Assembly: GCA_944990035.1 (NCBI GenBank)
Contig: CALYLX010000080.1
Span: 496,001-560,000 of the forward strand
DNA length: 64,000 bases
Reading direction: 5' to 3'
Source: Clitopilus passeckerianus
Taxonomy: Eukaryota; Basidiomycota; Agaricomycetes; Agaricales; Entolomataceae
Shown here: one piece after another, positions 43,894 through 55,841 of the stretch
Numbering within the stretch: position 1 is the first letter of the stretch
How the letters are laid out: the number at the start of each line of letters is the position of its first letter
The notes under the pieces: model-generated
Database searches by the model: none
Told to the model about the DNA's origin: nothing
Seen by the model: the letters and a program-made list of their open reading frames with translations, nothing else
Program-made: the position numbers and the translations under genes

Positions 43894-46800
43894 TGGCTAT
43901 CATCAGGCTCGCTGTGCAGCGCGTTTGGTACCCCCTCACTGAGAGCGGCCAACCCATCGTCAACGTGAATGTAGAGGTCCCTGCATTGCGTTCTTACGCC
44001 CGCATCACTGGCGTGCCCTACTACACCCTTGTTTCCTTGCGAGCGCTAGACACATCTGGCCTCACAACGGTAGAAGCAATTGAACGCTGCACTGGCGCCA
44101 TTGCAACTGCTATCAAGCAGTCTTGGGACAACAACTCAAAGACTGCTCGCATCACCACCAAGTCAAAGTCCTGGTGGAACCCTGAGTGCTCTGAGGCTGT
44201 CAGAGTGTATCGCGCCTCTAAGGCGGTCGCTGATTACAAGGCGTTCAGCAGGACCACCAAGGTGGCCAAGCGCAAGTTCTTTGATAGTAGGATCCAGACG
44301 ATTGCTACTACCAACAAGCGTCCATGGGATCTTATGCGTTGGGCCAAACAGCGCGAGCTCCCTACACATGAAGCAATTCGCCACAATGGTGAACCCTGCA
44401 ATTCCCTTGAGTCGCTGTGGGCTGCTCTTGACTCAACACACAACTCGGCGTCTGATCGCCCGGTTGATTCCTTTGTGCTCGACGATGTGCCCCAGTCTCC
44501 TCCGCGTGAGTGGTGGGACTTTGGCGTCAACGAGCTCAGAGAAGAACTAGCAAAGTGCTCCAACACTTCTGCTCCTGGTCCTGATCACCTCACATGGTAT
44601 CAGCTCAAATCCCTGGTTGCTGACACTGTCATTGCAACCAAATTCGTCGAGATTGCTAATGCCTGCCTTCGGGTTGGTCACTGGCCTTCTCACTTCAAAG
44701 AGTCACGGTCTGCCATTGTTCCAAAGCCTGGCAAACTGCACTATTCAACTCCCAAGATGTTCCGCCCCATTGTGCTTCTCAACACGCTGGGGAAACTCTT
44801 TGAGAAGACGCTTGCAAACAGGATGCAGTTTGAAGCGCAGAAATTCGGCGTGTTCCACCCCAATCAGTTTGGAGGTGTGCGCCAACACTCTACTGAGGAT
44901 GCGGGTGTCTATCTCACTCACATCGTCAAAGCCGGCTAGGCTAGAGGGTTGAAGACAAGTGTGGTTGCTTTTGACCTTGCTCAGTTCTTCCCCTCTCTCA
45001 ACCATGACATGCTGCTACGCATCTTGTGCAGACTGGGCTTTGCGCCAGGAGTCTGCAATTTCTTTGCGTCATACCTTGTTGGGAGACACACATCCTACAG
45101 CTGGAACGGCGAAGAGTCCAGCAAGTACTCTGCAGATGTTGGCGTTGGTCAGGGATCTGCTTTATCCCCTCTTCTCTCTGCGCTCTATTTGGTGCCAGTG
45201 ATGAGACTCTTTGAGCGTAGGATTCCGCCTGCTGCTACCACACTCATGTCGTATGTGGACAATGGTTCGCTCATCGTCCAGTCGGCATCCTTTGGGGAGA
45301 ACATCACCCTACTCCAACAAGCGTATGCCATCATCACAGAACTTGTTACTGCACTCGGCCTTGTTTTGGAACACGATAAGACAGGGGTCTTCCACTTCTC
45401 TCGCAAGCACAAAGATGTCAATCCTGCCATTGACTTGGGGTTTGCTCCACACACTGGCAACTCGCCACTCCAACCCAAGAGCATTTGGCGCTACTTGGGC
45501 TTTTACTTTGACCGGTCGCTATCTTTTGGCCACCATGTCAAGTACTACTCTACCAAGGCTCTGACCACTGTCAAGGCAATGATCATGCTTGGTAACTCGT
45601 CAAGGGGTATCGGTCTCCCTCCCATTCATCTGCACATCAGGAAACTGGTTGAACGCGGCCAGGCGCGCATTGGCACCCTGACTGGAAACCACCCTACGCT
45701 GTCGCTTATTAGTGACAAGCACCAGCTGTACAAAGGAACAATGCGTCTTCCTTCGTCTCTCTCCAACTTGGCGCAACGTGTGCGCGGCAACTTGCTCTCT
45801 ACGATCGTGGATTCTGATGCACATGCTGTGCGCGTCTCTGAGCCTCTCAACCCTGTGCATGGAGAAGCGGTCCCAGGCCTTCGCCTGCTGGATACGCACC
45901 CTGGTAGGGTCACACTTGACACCGTCATTGCAGCATCTAAGGATGCCCTTGATTCTCGTCGCATCCACTTGGATGTGATTCGCGCTGATGCAGATCTGTC
46001 TGACACTACAGTGTTGGTGGCAGCTGATGCATCTGTTCCCAAAAGCAGGAAGCACCAAGCGGTTGCTGCCTGCTCCCTCCTTCATGGTGCCTTTGGCCCA
46101 GAAAAATACACTATGGCATCAGGCAGAGTTCTCTCTGATGATGCCGAACTCGCAGCCATTGACCTGTCTATAAGCAAGGCTGTCCTGCGCAACAACTGCC
46201 GCAAGATAGTTGTGCTCTCAGACTCGACTAAAGCCATCCGTCTGGCTTTGGACCCGTCTCTCCACTCTGGGCAAGGACACTCGCTGTCCATCTGCTCCAA
46301 ACTACGTGCTTGGTTCTCGGGTGACGCTGACAGACGCGTCCACTTTGTCCATGTCCCTTCAAGACTCAATTGGGACATTCACCACCGTGCTCACTTGGCG
46401 GCCACTGGCTTGCGGGTGGGTGCTAGTAACAAACCCCGGACATCACTTGGGTATGCCCGGAAACGCGCTGTGGATAGAATGCTGCATGAGTGGACTTGTC
46501 TACTGCAGCAGCCTTCTTACTCTGGCAACAACTTCTTGCGCCTTACGCACAAAGGTGCTTCCCTGAGGCCCACTCACCTCAAAGGTGGGCCTTGGCTACG
46601 TCGTGTTGGTTCTTTCAATACGCACACTGCGCGCCTTGCACGCGCAGTCTTGGGTCACGCACCCATTGGTGAATTCCGTGCACGCTTCAACCTGGATGGG
46701 GAGACAGCGTGTGCATGCGACTGGCGCATACTGGAAACGAGGGGACACATCCTTCACCAGTGCGTGCACTTTCAACGACGGCCCAACCAGCGCTTGCGCC

Positions 46801-47078
46801 GGGAGCTGTCGTCTTTCTTGTTCTTTCTTGAGAACAACCCTGCCACTTTTGTGTTTCCTTCGCAACAGCCTCCACCGCCGTTTCCCAAAGCCAGGAAGAC
46901 ACGGCGACGTGGGCCGCCTGACAAGGCCCCCACACGGCTCCGCGATGCCCTCCCCGCTGTGGGGGGCCACCGCCGACGAATGCCTGTAACAGGCTCCACT
47001 GCACCCCTGCGCTCGGGCGCTGGAATATAAATTGTCAGACGCCCCCTCTGGGGGCGTAGGGCTTTGAACAAAAAAAAA
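42234..47078 (+). mobile_element. LINE copy J: 5'-complete but internally deleted
   Basis: A plus-strand LINE starting CATCCTCTTTGATCTG at 42234 and ending with the hairpin (about 47038-47055) and a short poly(A) (47070-47078). It is 4.8 kb instead of 6.9 kb because of several internal deletions. Its first 1.66 kb lies in the inverted repeat. Copy K starts immediately after the tail. Confidence 0.88.
42344..47020 (+). pseudogene. Fused ORF1-ORF2 of LINE copy J
   Basis: ORF1 starts at ATG 42344 but is frameshifted by homopolymer losses. From 43140 one open frame runs 599 codons through the ORF1 core and passes straight into ORF2 at GVPYYT/LVSLRALD (about 44028), deleting the ORF1 zinc motifs and the endonuclease in frame. 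TAG 44937-44939 (Trp) ends it. A second open frame (44949-47030) carries RT, RNase H and the zinc motif. RT motif C is SYVDNGSL, so a catalytic Asp is Asn. An in-frame deletion at about 45611 (SSRGI/GLPPIH) removes the region after RT, and the end is fused to the 3'UTR (46995-47020). Confidence 0.85.
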
Positions 47079-49415
47079 GACATGATGGCTAAAGGATAGC
47101 GACCGGTCAAAGTAGAAGCCCAAGTAGCGCCAAACGCTTTTGGGTTGGAGTGGCGAGTTGCCAGTGTGTGCAGCAAAGCCCAACTCAATGGCAGAATTGA
47201 CATTGTTGTGCTTGCGAGAGAAGTGGAAGATCTCTGTCTTATTGTGTTCCAAGACAAGGCCGAGTGCAGTAACAAGCTCCGTGATGACGGCATACGCTTG
47301 TTGGAGTAGGGTGATGTTCTCCCCAAAGGATGCCGACTGGACGATGAGCGTACCATCGTCCACATACGACATGAGTGTAGTAGCAGCAGGCGGAATCCTA
47401 TGCTCAAAGAGTCTCATCACTGGCACCAAATAGAGCGCAGAAAGAAGAGGGGATAAAGCAGATCCCTGACCAACGCCAACATCTGCAGAGTACTTGCTGG
47501 ACTCTTCGCCGTTCCAGCTGTAGGATGTGTGTCCCCCCACGAGGTACGACGCAAAGAAGTTGCAGACTTCTGGCGCAAAGCCCAGTCTGTGCAATATGCG
47601 TAGCAGCATGTCATGGTTGAGAGAGGGGAAGAACTGAGCAAGGTCAAAAGCGACCACACTTGTCTTCAACCCTCTAGCCCAACCGGCTTTGACAATGTGA
47701 GTGAGATAAACACCCGCATCCTCGGTAGAGTGTTGGCGCACACCTCCAAACTGATTGGGGTGGAACACGCCGAATTTCTGTGCTTCAAACTGCATCCTAT
47801 TTGCAAGCATCTTCTCAAAGAGTTTCCCCAGCGTGTTGAGCAACACAATGGGGCGGAACATCTTGGGAGTTGAATAGTGCAGTTTGCCAGGCTTTGGAAC
47901 AATGGCAGACTGTGACTCCTTGAAGTGAGAAGGCCAGTGACCAACCCGAAGGCAGGCATTGGCAATCTCGACGAATTTGGTTGCAATGACAGTGTCAACA
48001 ACCAAGGATTTGAGCTGATACCATGTGAGGTGATCAGGACCTGGAGCAGAAGTGTTTGAGCACTTTGCCAGTTCTTCTCTGAGCTCGCTGACACCAAAGT
48101 CCCACCACTCGCGCAGAGGAGACTGAGGCACGTCGTCAAGCACAGAGGGGTCAACAGGGCGGTCAGACGCTGAGTTGTATGTTGAATCAAGAGCAGCCCA
48201 CAGCGACTCAAGGGAGTTGCAAGGTTCACCATTGTGGCGAATTGCTTCGTGTGTAGGGAGCTCGCGCTGTTTGGCCCAGCGCATAAGATCCCATGGACGC
48301 TTGTTGGTAGTAGCAATCGTCTGGATCCTACTATCAAAGAACTTGCGCTTGGCCACTTTCGTGGTCCTGCGGAACGCCCTGTAATCAGCGACCGCCTTGG
48401 AAGCGCGATACACTCTGACAGCCTCAGAGCACTCAGGATTCCACCAGGACTTTGACCTGGTGGAGATGCGGGCAGTCTTTGAGTTGTTATCCCAAGACTG
48501 CTTAATAGCAGTTGCAATGGCGCCCGTGCAGCGTTCGATTGCTTCTGCTGTTGTGAGACCAGATGTGTCCAGTGCTCGCAAAGAAGAGGACAGCTCCTTT
48601 AGAAACTCTTCCTCTTGCTCGCTGCCCCTAGGCAGAGTGACGCGCTCAGCAGCCAGCTGCACAGGCTGGATGGGGAGCGTGACGGTCAGAGGAGCGTGGT
48701 CAGAGGGTCCTTTCCACTCTGTGACCATGCTGTGTGAAGTCCCTGCAGCGCGACCCACAGGGAGAAAGAATAGATCAATGACTGACGGCCTAAGGCTGAC
48801 AGCATGCGGGAAATGAGTAGGAGTGCGTACTGGTAGTACGCTAGCCTCCAAACCCAGGTCAAGCGCAACATCACATAGTTCAGTTGCAACATGATTTGTA
48901 GAGTTGTAGTCTGGGTCCCAGACTGACGACTTGCAGTTGAAGTCCCCTGCCATGCAGAGCATGCTTGGGAGACATGGGGCATTGTCACACAACCAGCGAA
49001 TGGCAGTACCATCCCCTGGGTCAGAGTAGACATTAGCGAAGTGTATTTGAGCACCAGCGCTCCCATACAGTGTTGTGACCACCACATCATTGTGGTTGGC
49101 GAGGTCGGTGCGAAATGCGGGCCGCATGCCTGCAAGACGCCTATGCACAAACATCATAACGCGTGGGCGGTCAGTCTCAGATGCCGGACGTCTAAACATC
49201 ACTAGCCAGTCTGGGTGAGTGGGAGCACCAATCACTGCCTCCCCTTCCGGGTTGGTAGTAGACACAGTGCGGCGTATGAGCCTCTAGGGAGGCTCTTGCA
49301 ACAGAAGCACGTCAAAATCGTTCTTACGCTCTTCCAGGAGAGATGACACTAGATCATGATTTCTATTCACATTCTGTGAGTAGAAGCGAAGCATAGATAC
49401 ATGTTTGTGACGCAT
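47079..49415 (-). pseudogene. LINE ORF2 of copy K, 3'-truncated
   Basis: The start is ATG 49415. A TAG near 49287 replaces the Trp of QEPPW. After that the frame is open through the endonuclease (MAGDFNCKSSVWDP, SDHAPLTV) and RT (AFDLAQFFPS, GVGQGSALSPLL, SYVDDGTLIV). RNase H and the zinc motif are lost. The open frame seems to run on to 46596 only because it reads into antisense copy J sequence. Confidence 0.87.
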
Positions 49416-49423
49416 AAAGTAAT

Positions 49424-51599
49424 TTAAACGTGAGCAGTACGATCACCCAGAGCTGACTGAATCAGTCTCCTCCTGGGTGGTTGGACGTTAGCATAACTTT
49501 GCGGCGCTCTAGCAGAAAAGCGTACCGCATCGTTGACTTCATACCAGCGCTGGATCCAGCCAGCATCAAATTGGTGACAAGAGAAGGCGCACTTGGACGA
49601 ATCCGCTGTGTGTGCCTTGCCGCAGTTGATGCACCTGGGTGCGTGGGGGCACGGTTTACCATCAGGAGTGGCAGGTACCGGGGGATTTGCATCAGGCTTC
49701 TCCCAACAGCAGTGGGAGAGCTTGCGATGATTCTGCCACATATCATGCAATGGGCTGGCGCGATGAATGCGTGGCTTTCCAGCAAGCTGGAGCAACGACG
49801 TAGTGGTGTTCTGACGCAGGAGTGCTTCTATAGTGTCAGGAGTGACTGGAGTGCTGCCCACCACGCCAGAGGAGTAGTAGGCGGGTGTAGGAACGCGATG
49901 CAGGGGCCTCTACATTCACGTTGACAATTGGCTGGCCACCCTCTGTAGGAGGATACCAAACGCGCTGCATAGCGAGCCGGATAATGCCCAGGTTGCTGTG
50001 GGTGGGTGTGTTGCTGAAGTGGACAATGATAGCGTCACCCCTGCCTACTTCGGCATGAATGGCATTGTTGCGAGAACCTCCAGCAGACAGCCGGAGGTTG
50101 AGAGTAGAAACAGCCTGTTCAGGCGGAATGGGGAGAGGCACAGGGATAGCATCACTGCCAGTGCCTCTGCGCATATAAATGAAGCACTGCCTGCGAGATG
50201 GCCCGCGCGTGGTGGATTTGAGCTTCTGCTTCTTCTTCAAAGGAGAGGGAGCAGAGGGGAGGGGAGAGGACACTGCCTTGCGCTTGTTAGCATTAGAATT
50301 GTCCTTGAGTTGCGCTACTTCATCCCAGGATAGTCCAGGGAGATGGCGCGCGAGTTCAGCAAGTTCTGCGCATTGGTGCGCAGTCATGCCAACAGTAACC
50401 TCTGCAAAAGAGCGAGGGGCGGTGTGTGCAGGCCTCCTAGGCGGCTGCAAAGCGACAGAAGCGTAGGACGCCTTGGGAGCGCGCTGACGCTGTTGTGGTT
50501 GCTGCTGCTGCTGGGACGCATTGGCAGGCTTTGGTGCACGCACAGCATGCGGATTAGGCGCTCTACGCGGTGTAGCAGGCGCCTGGGGAGGGGGGCGGGC
50601 AAACCGGCGCTGGAATTGCATCCAGTTACCTGAATGGATCCGCTCTGGTTGCGGTTGGGAAGGGGCAGCACCTGTAGCAACACCTGAGTCCAGTCCAGGG
50701 ACCGGGTTGTTAGGTTGCTGAGATGTTGCTGTGGACTCCTGTCCCTCCATGGGAGCCGAAGATTTGTGACCAGTGGCAGTGTGTTCCGCGGGTCGGAGAG
50801 AGGTAACCTGGGTCCTGGCGCCTTGGGAGGCACTGGAGGAGGAGGGGGCGCCTGCTGGGGCAGAGGAGGCCGGTGCTACGCCATGCCCACCTGCAGCAGC
50901 AGTGGAGGAAGCAGATGCTGCCTTTGCAGCACCTTTGGGAGCAGCAGTACGCACAGGGCGCTGCTGGGAGGGAGGGGACGGCAGGACGGCGTTCAATGCG
51001 TCCCTAACGCGCCGCACTTGAGCTAGAGACCCCTCATCTGCGCTGAGGTAGTCTGTAATGTGAACAGCTGCTGCCTGCGCAACTGTGGAGATAAGGGCGT
51101 CTGCAATGTACCTCGCTTGAAGTTCATCGACAGCACTAGGAGGACAATGGTCCATCCACCCTCGCATAGTGACAAGAGCATCGGTAAGGGCCTCGACATC
51201 ATCCCTGACAGCCGCCTCTGTAGCCTGTAAAGACAGGGTGTAAGAGTCCTTCTCATCATGACCAGGAAACAGAGACTTGAACTCTGTTTGGGTGGGGGAG
51301 GCTGCCCTGGAGGCGGTCCTGGACTTGGGCTGCGCTACAGCAGCACCAAACGTGTTCTTCCTGCACTTGTGCTCAGGGGAGGAAGGGGCGGAAGGAGCAG
51401 GGCTCTCATCTGCATCGAAATCATCATCCTCATCCATTGCTGGAGTAGGACGCTTATTTCTAGTGCCAGAGGGGCCCTGGGGTGTTTCTTCACCATCAAA
51501 TGCGCCATAGTCACGACCATGGCCCTTCTGAGGTGTGGATGGCATTGGAGTTGGATCCGGCGGCCAGGGAGTCTTCTTGCTGCCTCCTGCACTACTCAT
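49424..51599 (-). pseudogene. LINE ORF1 of copy K, mosaic and deleted
   Basis: The start is ATG 51599 (MSSAGGSKKTPWPPDPTPMP). The variable module is of the copy G type (FKSLFPGHDEKDSYTLSL), while the following linker (QQPNNPVPGLDSGVATGAAP, PKASYASVALQPPRRPAHT) is of the copy H type, and the core returns to a copy G/I type (LSAGGSRNNA). A 14-bp loss near 49880 breaks the frame. A further deletion near 49736 (SPLHDM/WQNHRKL) removes the first zinc knuckle. Confidence 0.85.
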
Positions 51600-52131
51600 A
51601 TTGCAGACAGGCAGATATACTGGAAAATAAAGCGGTGTGCAAGCTGCTGGAGGGCGAATTTGCATCGCTGTTGTGGCTGTGATGTTAATGGTAACAGATC
51701 AAAAGGGATGGCACTCGAAACAAGCGTCCTACTCCAGCAATGGAGGAGGACGAAGGTCTTGAGTATGCTGAGAGCCCTGCTCCATCCGCCCCTTCCTCCC
51801 CTGAGCATAAGCGCAGGAAGGACGCCTCTGGTGCTGCTGTTGCGCAGCCCAAGTCTAGGACTGCCTCCAGGGCGACCTCCCCAACGCAGGAGTTCTCTCT
51901 TGCGTTCCCAGGACACTCAGAGTTTGACTCTGTTGGCTTGCAGGTGCAGGCCACAGAGGATGCGGTCGAGGAAGACATAGACGCGATCACGGACTCCCTT
52001 GTCACCTTCAAGGAGTGGCTCAACCGGGCCCCCTCCCACGCTTCTTGATCTCTTACCACCACCATCAAAGTGGTGATCTCGTACTATTCTCTCAATATTT
52101 CGCTCAATTCTGGTCGGATCGACACCAAACT

Positions 52132-53561
52132 ATGTCTGGGAGTTCCTCTGGAGCTCGCCGTTATGCCTCCAACCCCCGAAATCCCAATATTCAGGCGGGG
52201 TTTGGCAATTTGGGGGGCACGCTCCTTAAATTTGGCCCTCAACCCTCCTCAACCCCCAACTCTACCCCGGGTGGCGCTCCTGCTCCACCCGCTCCCACTC
52301 CCGCATCTTCCCGGCCTAACTCGGGTCGGAAGACTGCGCCTCCTCCCGTCCCTCCCCGGAACCCGGCTCGTCCCTATGGGCGCCCTGTCAACGTGGCAGG
52401 TGCTGCTCCATCTGGTGGTCGTGTGAAGGTCTTGCCCAAGGGCACCTTTGCACGCGTTGTCGCAACCGCAACAGCGGCTAACGCCGCTGCTGCACCTGCT
52501 CCCTCCACCCCCACCATGAAGCGCCCTGGCACTAAAGTGGGTGGTGACATCACTGCTCTGGCCGCTCTGGCTAGGGCCTATCCCAATTTGGATGCTGAGC
52601 AACTTGCTCGCATTCACTTGAAGGCCTCTGGCCAACCTTCTCCTGCACCCAAGCCTACCCAGGCTAAGGTGCAGTCCACCACACGTGGTCCTTCTCGCAA
52701 GAGGATCATTGCTATCCCCTCCGCGACTGTCAATACCTCAGTTTCTCTTGAGACTATTGTGGCAATGGTCAATCGTGGCCTCACCAAGAGGTCAAAACTC
52801 CGCATTGAGACTGCCTCCCTCGGCATAGGAGGCTACTTCATGCACACCACTCAGGTCCCCAACGCTGCCGACCTTGAGATTGTTTCCGAGTGGCTGGTCA
52901 AGGCCTTCCCAGCTGGCACCCCTGCTTTCACCTGTGAGGTACCGCAGTCGCGGTCCTACCTCAAAATCATCAACGCCCCCTACCTCTCTGTTGACGCCGA
53001 CGGGGAGGAGGTCACCCTATCTCGCCCTGCCATTGAGTCTGTACTCACAGCAGGTGACACCCTTCACGGTGCACAGTTGGCCGCCCCTCCGCGAGTTGTT
53101 CGCAACTCAAAGACGGCTGACTCTTGCACTGTCTTCTTTGAGGTCTGGGACACCCATTGGGGTGCTCGCCTCTGTGACCTAGACGGGACACGTGTCCTTG
53201 TCTATGGTCGTTCCTGCCTACTTCGCGGTGCGGAGAAAAGGCCTGGAGTCCCTCAGTGTTGGTGCTGCTGGCACTTTGGTCATACTGCAGACAAATGCCC
53301 TGTCAAGGGCGATGTCTGCTCTCATTGCGGGGGGCCTCATAATGTGGCTCTCCATCGTCGCCTAGCGTCTTGCTGCAAGGGCAATGCCAACGCTACCCCC
53401 CCAGTGGCTCCTACCCCAGATGGGACCCCCTGCCCTCATTCTGCCAAGTGTGTCAACTGTGGCAAGCATCTCTTCTGATGACCGCAAATGCGTGTTCTGG
53501 AAGAATCGCTTCAATATCAACTGGATCCTCAGTCGATACCACCGTGATCGGGTCTAACTAG
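52132..53561 (+). pseudogene. Family 2 LINE ORF1 (copy M), late frameshift
   Basis: ATG 52132 (MSGSSSGARRYASNPRNPNI) opens 449 codons to TGA 53476-53478. The N-terminus is Pro/Ala/Ser-rich (PPRNPARPYGRPVNVAGAAP). It shares with the main family the basic QSTTRGPSRKR, a SRSYLKIINAPYLS/FFEVWDTHWGARL core and Cys/His motifs CWCCWHFGHTADKC and CSHCGGPHNVALH. The third motif (CVNCGKH) is split by one extra T near 53472; in the next frame it continues SDDRKCVFWKNRFNINWI and ends near 53561. Identity to the main-family ORF1 is clearly lower than among copies F-P. Confidence 0.88.
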
Positions 53562-53831
53562 CCTCGGCCACGATGCCAACGTCCAACTGGGCGTCCAGCG
53601 GTTGTCTTTACACACCGCCATACTCTATGCAGGTGCCGTTCCACCATGCACCCCTTACCCCTACCAGGCTCCGCTGAACACTAGTCGCTGCTTGCAGCCA
53701 CGTGCTCATTTCAGATTTGCACTCTCGATTTGCTGCCGTACTTAGTGTACGGACCTTATTGTCAATGTCTTTACTTTTGTATTAGATACACCTGCCGGAC
53801 TGCTATCGCGCACCGGGATATAAATTTTCTG

Positions 53832-53850
53832 ACACCCCTTGCGGGGGTGT
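53832..53850 (+). other. Family 2 3' hairpin with compensatory changes
   Basis: ACACCCC, a 5-nt loop and GGGGTGT form the stem. Compared with ACGCCCC/GGGGCGT of the main family, a G-C pair has become A-T with both sides changed, and the flanking GGCTTTGA is kept as GGATTTGA. This supports a functional RNA structure. Confidence 0.65.
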
Positions 53851-55841
53851 TGGATTTGATCTCAAAAAAAAAAAAAAACCGGGCCCCCTCTGCTGCCGGC
53901 GATGAGGAATACTCTCGCACTCTTGCAGACTTGCTAGTGCACGTCTGCTCTCAAGCGACCTCTGTAGGTCTCCTCAAGTATCTCACTCCAAGTGCGGACT
54001 TCCTGCCTCAAATCCGACATGTTAGAGACGCCTTGGACGCCTATATTCCCTCTCCCACTCCCCAGCAGCGCCCTGTGCGCACTGCTGCTCCCAAAGGTGC
54101 TGCAAGCGCGGCACCTGCTTCTTCCACTGCTGCTGCAGGTGGGCATGGTGTAGCACCGGCCTCCTCTGCTCCAGCAGTTCCCCCCACCTCCTCCAGCGCC
54201 TCCCAAGGCTCCAGGACCCAGGTTACCCCTCCCCGACCCACAGAACGCACTGCCACGGGTCACAAATCTCCGGCTCCCATGGAGGGACTGGAGTCCACAG
54301 TGACATCTCAGCAACCTGACAACCTGGTCCCTGGACTGACCCCAGGTGCTACTCCAGCCAAATCGCAACCAGGGCGGGTAAACCCCGGAAACTGGATGCA
54401 ATGGCAGCGCCAGTTCGCTAGGCCCGCCCCACAAGCCCCTGCAACGCGCAGGACACCTCATCCGCATGCTGTGCGTGCTTCCAACCCTGCTAATGCGTCT
54501 CAGCAGCAGCAGCAACCTCTACAACCGCGCCAGCGCGCTCCCAGAGCGTCCTACGCGTCTGTCGCTTCGCAGCCGCCTAAGAGGCTTGCAAACGCCGCCT
54601 CTCGCTCCTTTGCAGAGGTATCAGCTGGCATGAGTGCCCAGCAATGCGCAGAACTTGCTGAACTCGCGCGCCATCTCCCTGGACTGTCCTGGGATGAGGT
54701 AGCGCAACTCAAGGACAACTCCAACGCTAATAAGCGCAAGGCAGCGTCCTCCCCTCCCCCTACTGCTCCATCTCCTTCAAAGAAGAAGCAGAAGCTCAAA
54801 TCCACGACGCGCGGCCCCTCACGCAAGCAGTGCTTCGTTTATGCCACCAGAGGCAGTGGAGACAATCTTGTCTCTGTTCCTCTTCCCATTTCGCCTAAAC
54901 AGGCTGTCTCCACCCTCAACCTTCGCTTTGGCACTGGTGGGTCTAAGAACCGCGCTATCCATGCTGAAATTGGCAGGGGCAACGCTATCATCGTCTACTT
55001 CAATGAGACACCCTCCCATAGTGACCTGGGTATCATCCGGGTTGCTGTGGAACGCATCTGGTACCCTGTCACAGAAGGTGACAGCCCATCCCCCACTGTC
55101 CACGCTTTTGTGGAGGTCCCTACATCGCGTTCTTATGCACGCATCACGGGAGTGCCCTACTTCACCTTTGGAGCGGTAGGCAGCACTCCTATCACTCCTG
55201 ACGCCGTCTTAGCACTCTTGCGTCAAGATCCTGCTACTAGTGCACTCCAGCTTACTGGAATGCCTCGTGTGCACCGCAGATCATGAGGGCAAGATATGTG
55301 CATCGTGTTTTTCGACTTCTGGGATACCAGGTCTGGCACCTCCCTCAAGGCCATCACACACAAGAAGATCTCGATTGGAGGTCGTCTGTGCCTCATCTCC
55401 CCTGCAAGCGTCCATGCTGGCGTTCCGCAGTGTCAACGCTGCTGGGCGTGGGGTCATCCCACTGCCACTTGTAGGCAGCAGTTCAGCTCCTGTGCGCATT
55501 GCGGCTATGGCCATGATTCGCGCAACCATCGCAGGCTTGCCCACTGCTGTTGGGGCAAGCCTGACGCCAATCCTCTGGTGCCTGCCACTCCTGATGGCGC
55601 ACCATGCCCGCATGCACCCAGGTGCATCAACTGTGGCAAGGAGCACGAGGCAGATTCGCCCAAGTGCCCTTTTGCAAGACATCGGTTTGATGCTGGCTGG
55701 ATCCAGCGCCGATATGCTGTCAACGATGCGGTAGGCTTTTCTGTTAAAGCACCGCAGAGTTATACTGACGTACTACCACCCAGGAGGAGACCGATTCAGA
55801 TTGGTCGGGGTGAACGCGCTGCCCGCACTTAGTTGTACTTT

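Larger units (their letters stand above)
47079..51710 (-). mobile_element. LINE copy K: 5' end to RT, minus strand
   Basis: A minus-strand LINE starting CATCCCTTTTGATCTG at 51710, with ORF1, the 8-nt gap and ORF2 up to FDRSLSFSHHV, where it meets the poly(A) of copy J. Everything 3' of the RT domain is missing. Its 5' end abuts copy L head to head. Confidence 0.88.
52036..53876 (+). mobile_element. Copy M: ORF1-only half-LINE of family 2
   Basis: An insertion in copy L with a clean duplication AACCGGGCCCCCTC (52022-52035 and 53877-53890, the A residues ambiguous with the tail). It begins CCACGCTTCTTGATCTC, close to the 5' start of the main LINE family (TTGATCTGTTACC). It has one ORF1, a 3'UTR of about 300 bp without ORF2, the family hairpin in variant form (53832-53850) and poly(A). 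It must borrow ORF2 enzyme. Confidence 0.9.
51711..55832 (+). pseudogene. LINE ORF1 of copy L (two parts), frameshifted
   Basis: Part 1 (51711-52035) has RKDASGAAVAQPKSRTASRA and a third type of variable module (EFSLAFPGHSEFDSVGLQVQ ... FKEWLNRAPS). Part 2 (53891-55832) continues GDEEYSRTLADLLVHVCSQA ... DFLPQIRHVRDALDAYIPSP, the linker, LSWDEVAQLKDNSNANKRKA, and then loses frame near 55280 (MPRVHRRS-stop). The C-terminus in the next frame has CQRCWAWGHPTATC, CAHCGYGHDSRNH and CINCGKEHEADSPKC and ends at TAG 55830-55832, 9 nt before the ORF2 ATG. Confidence 0.87.

Noticed and set aside
46596..47078. Apparent C-terminal extension of the copy K ORF2 frame
   Set aside because: The frame runs across the poly(A) junction into antisense copy J; the fusion is not a real protein end.
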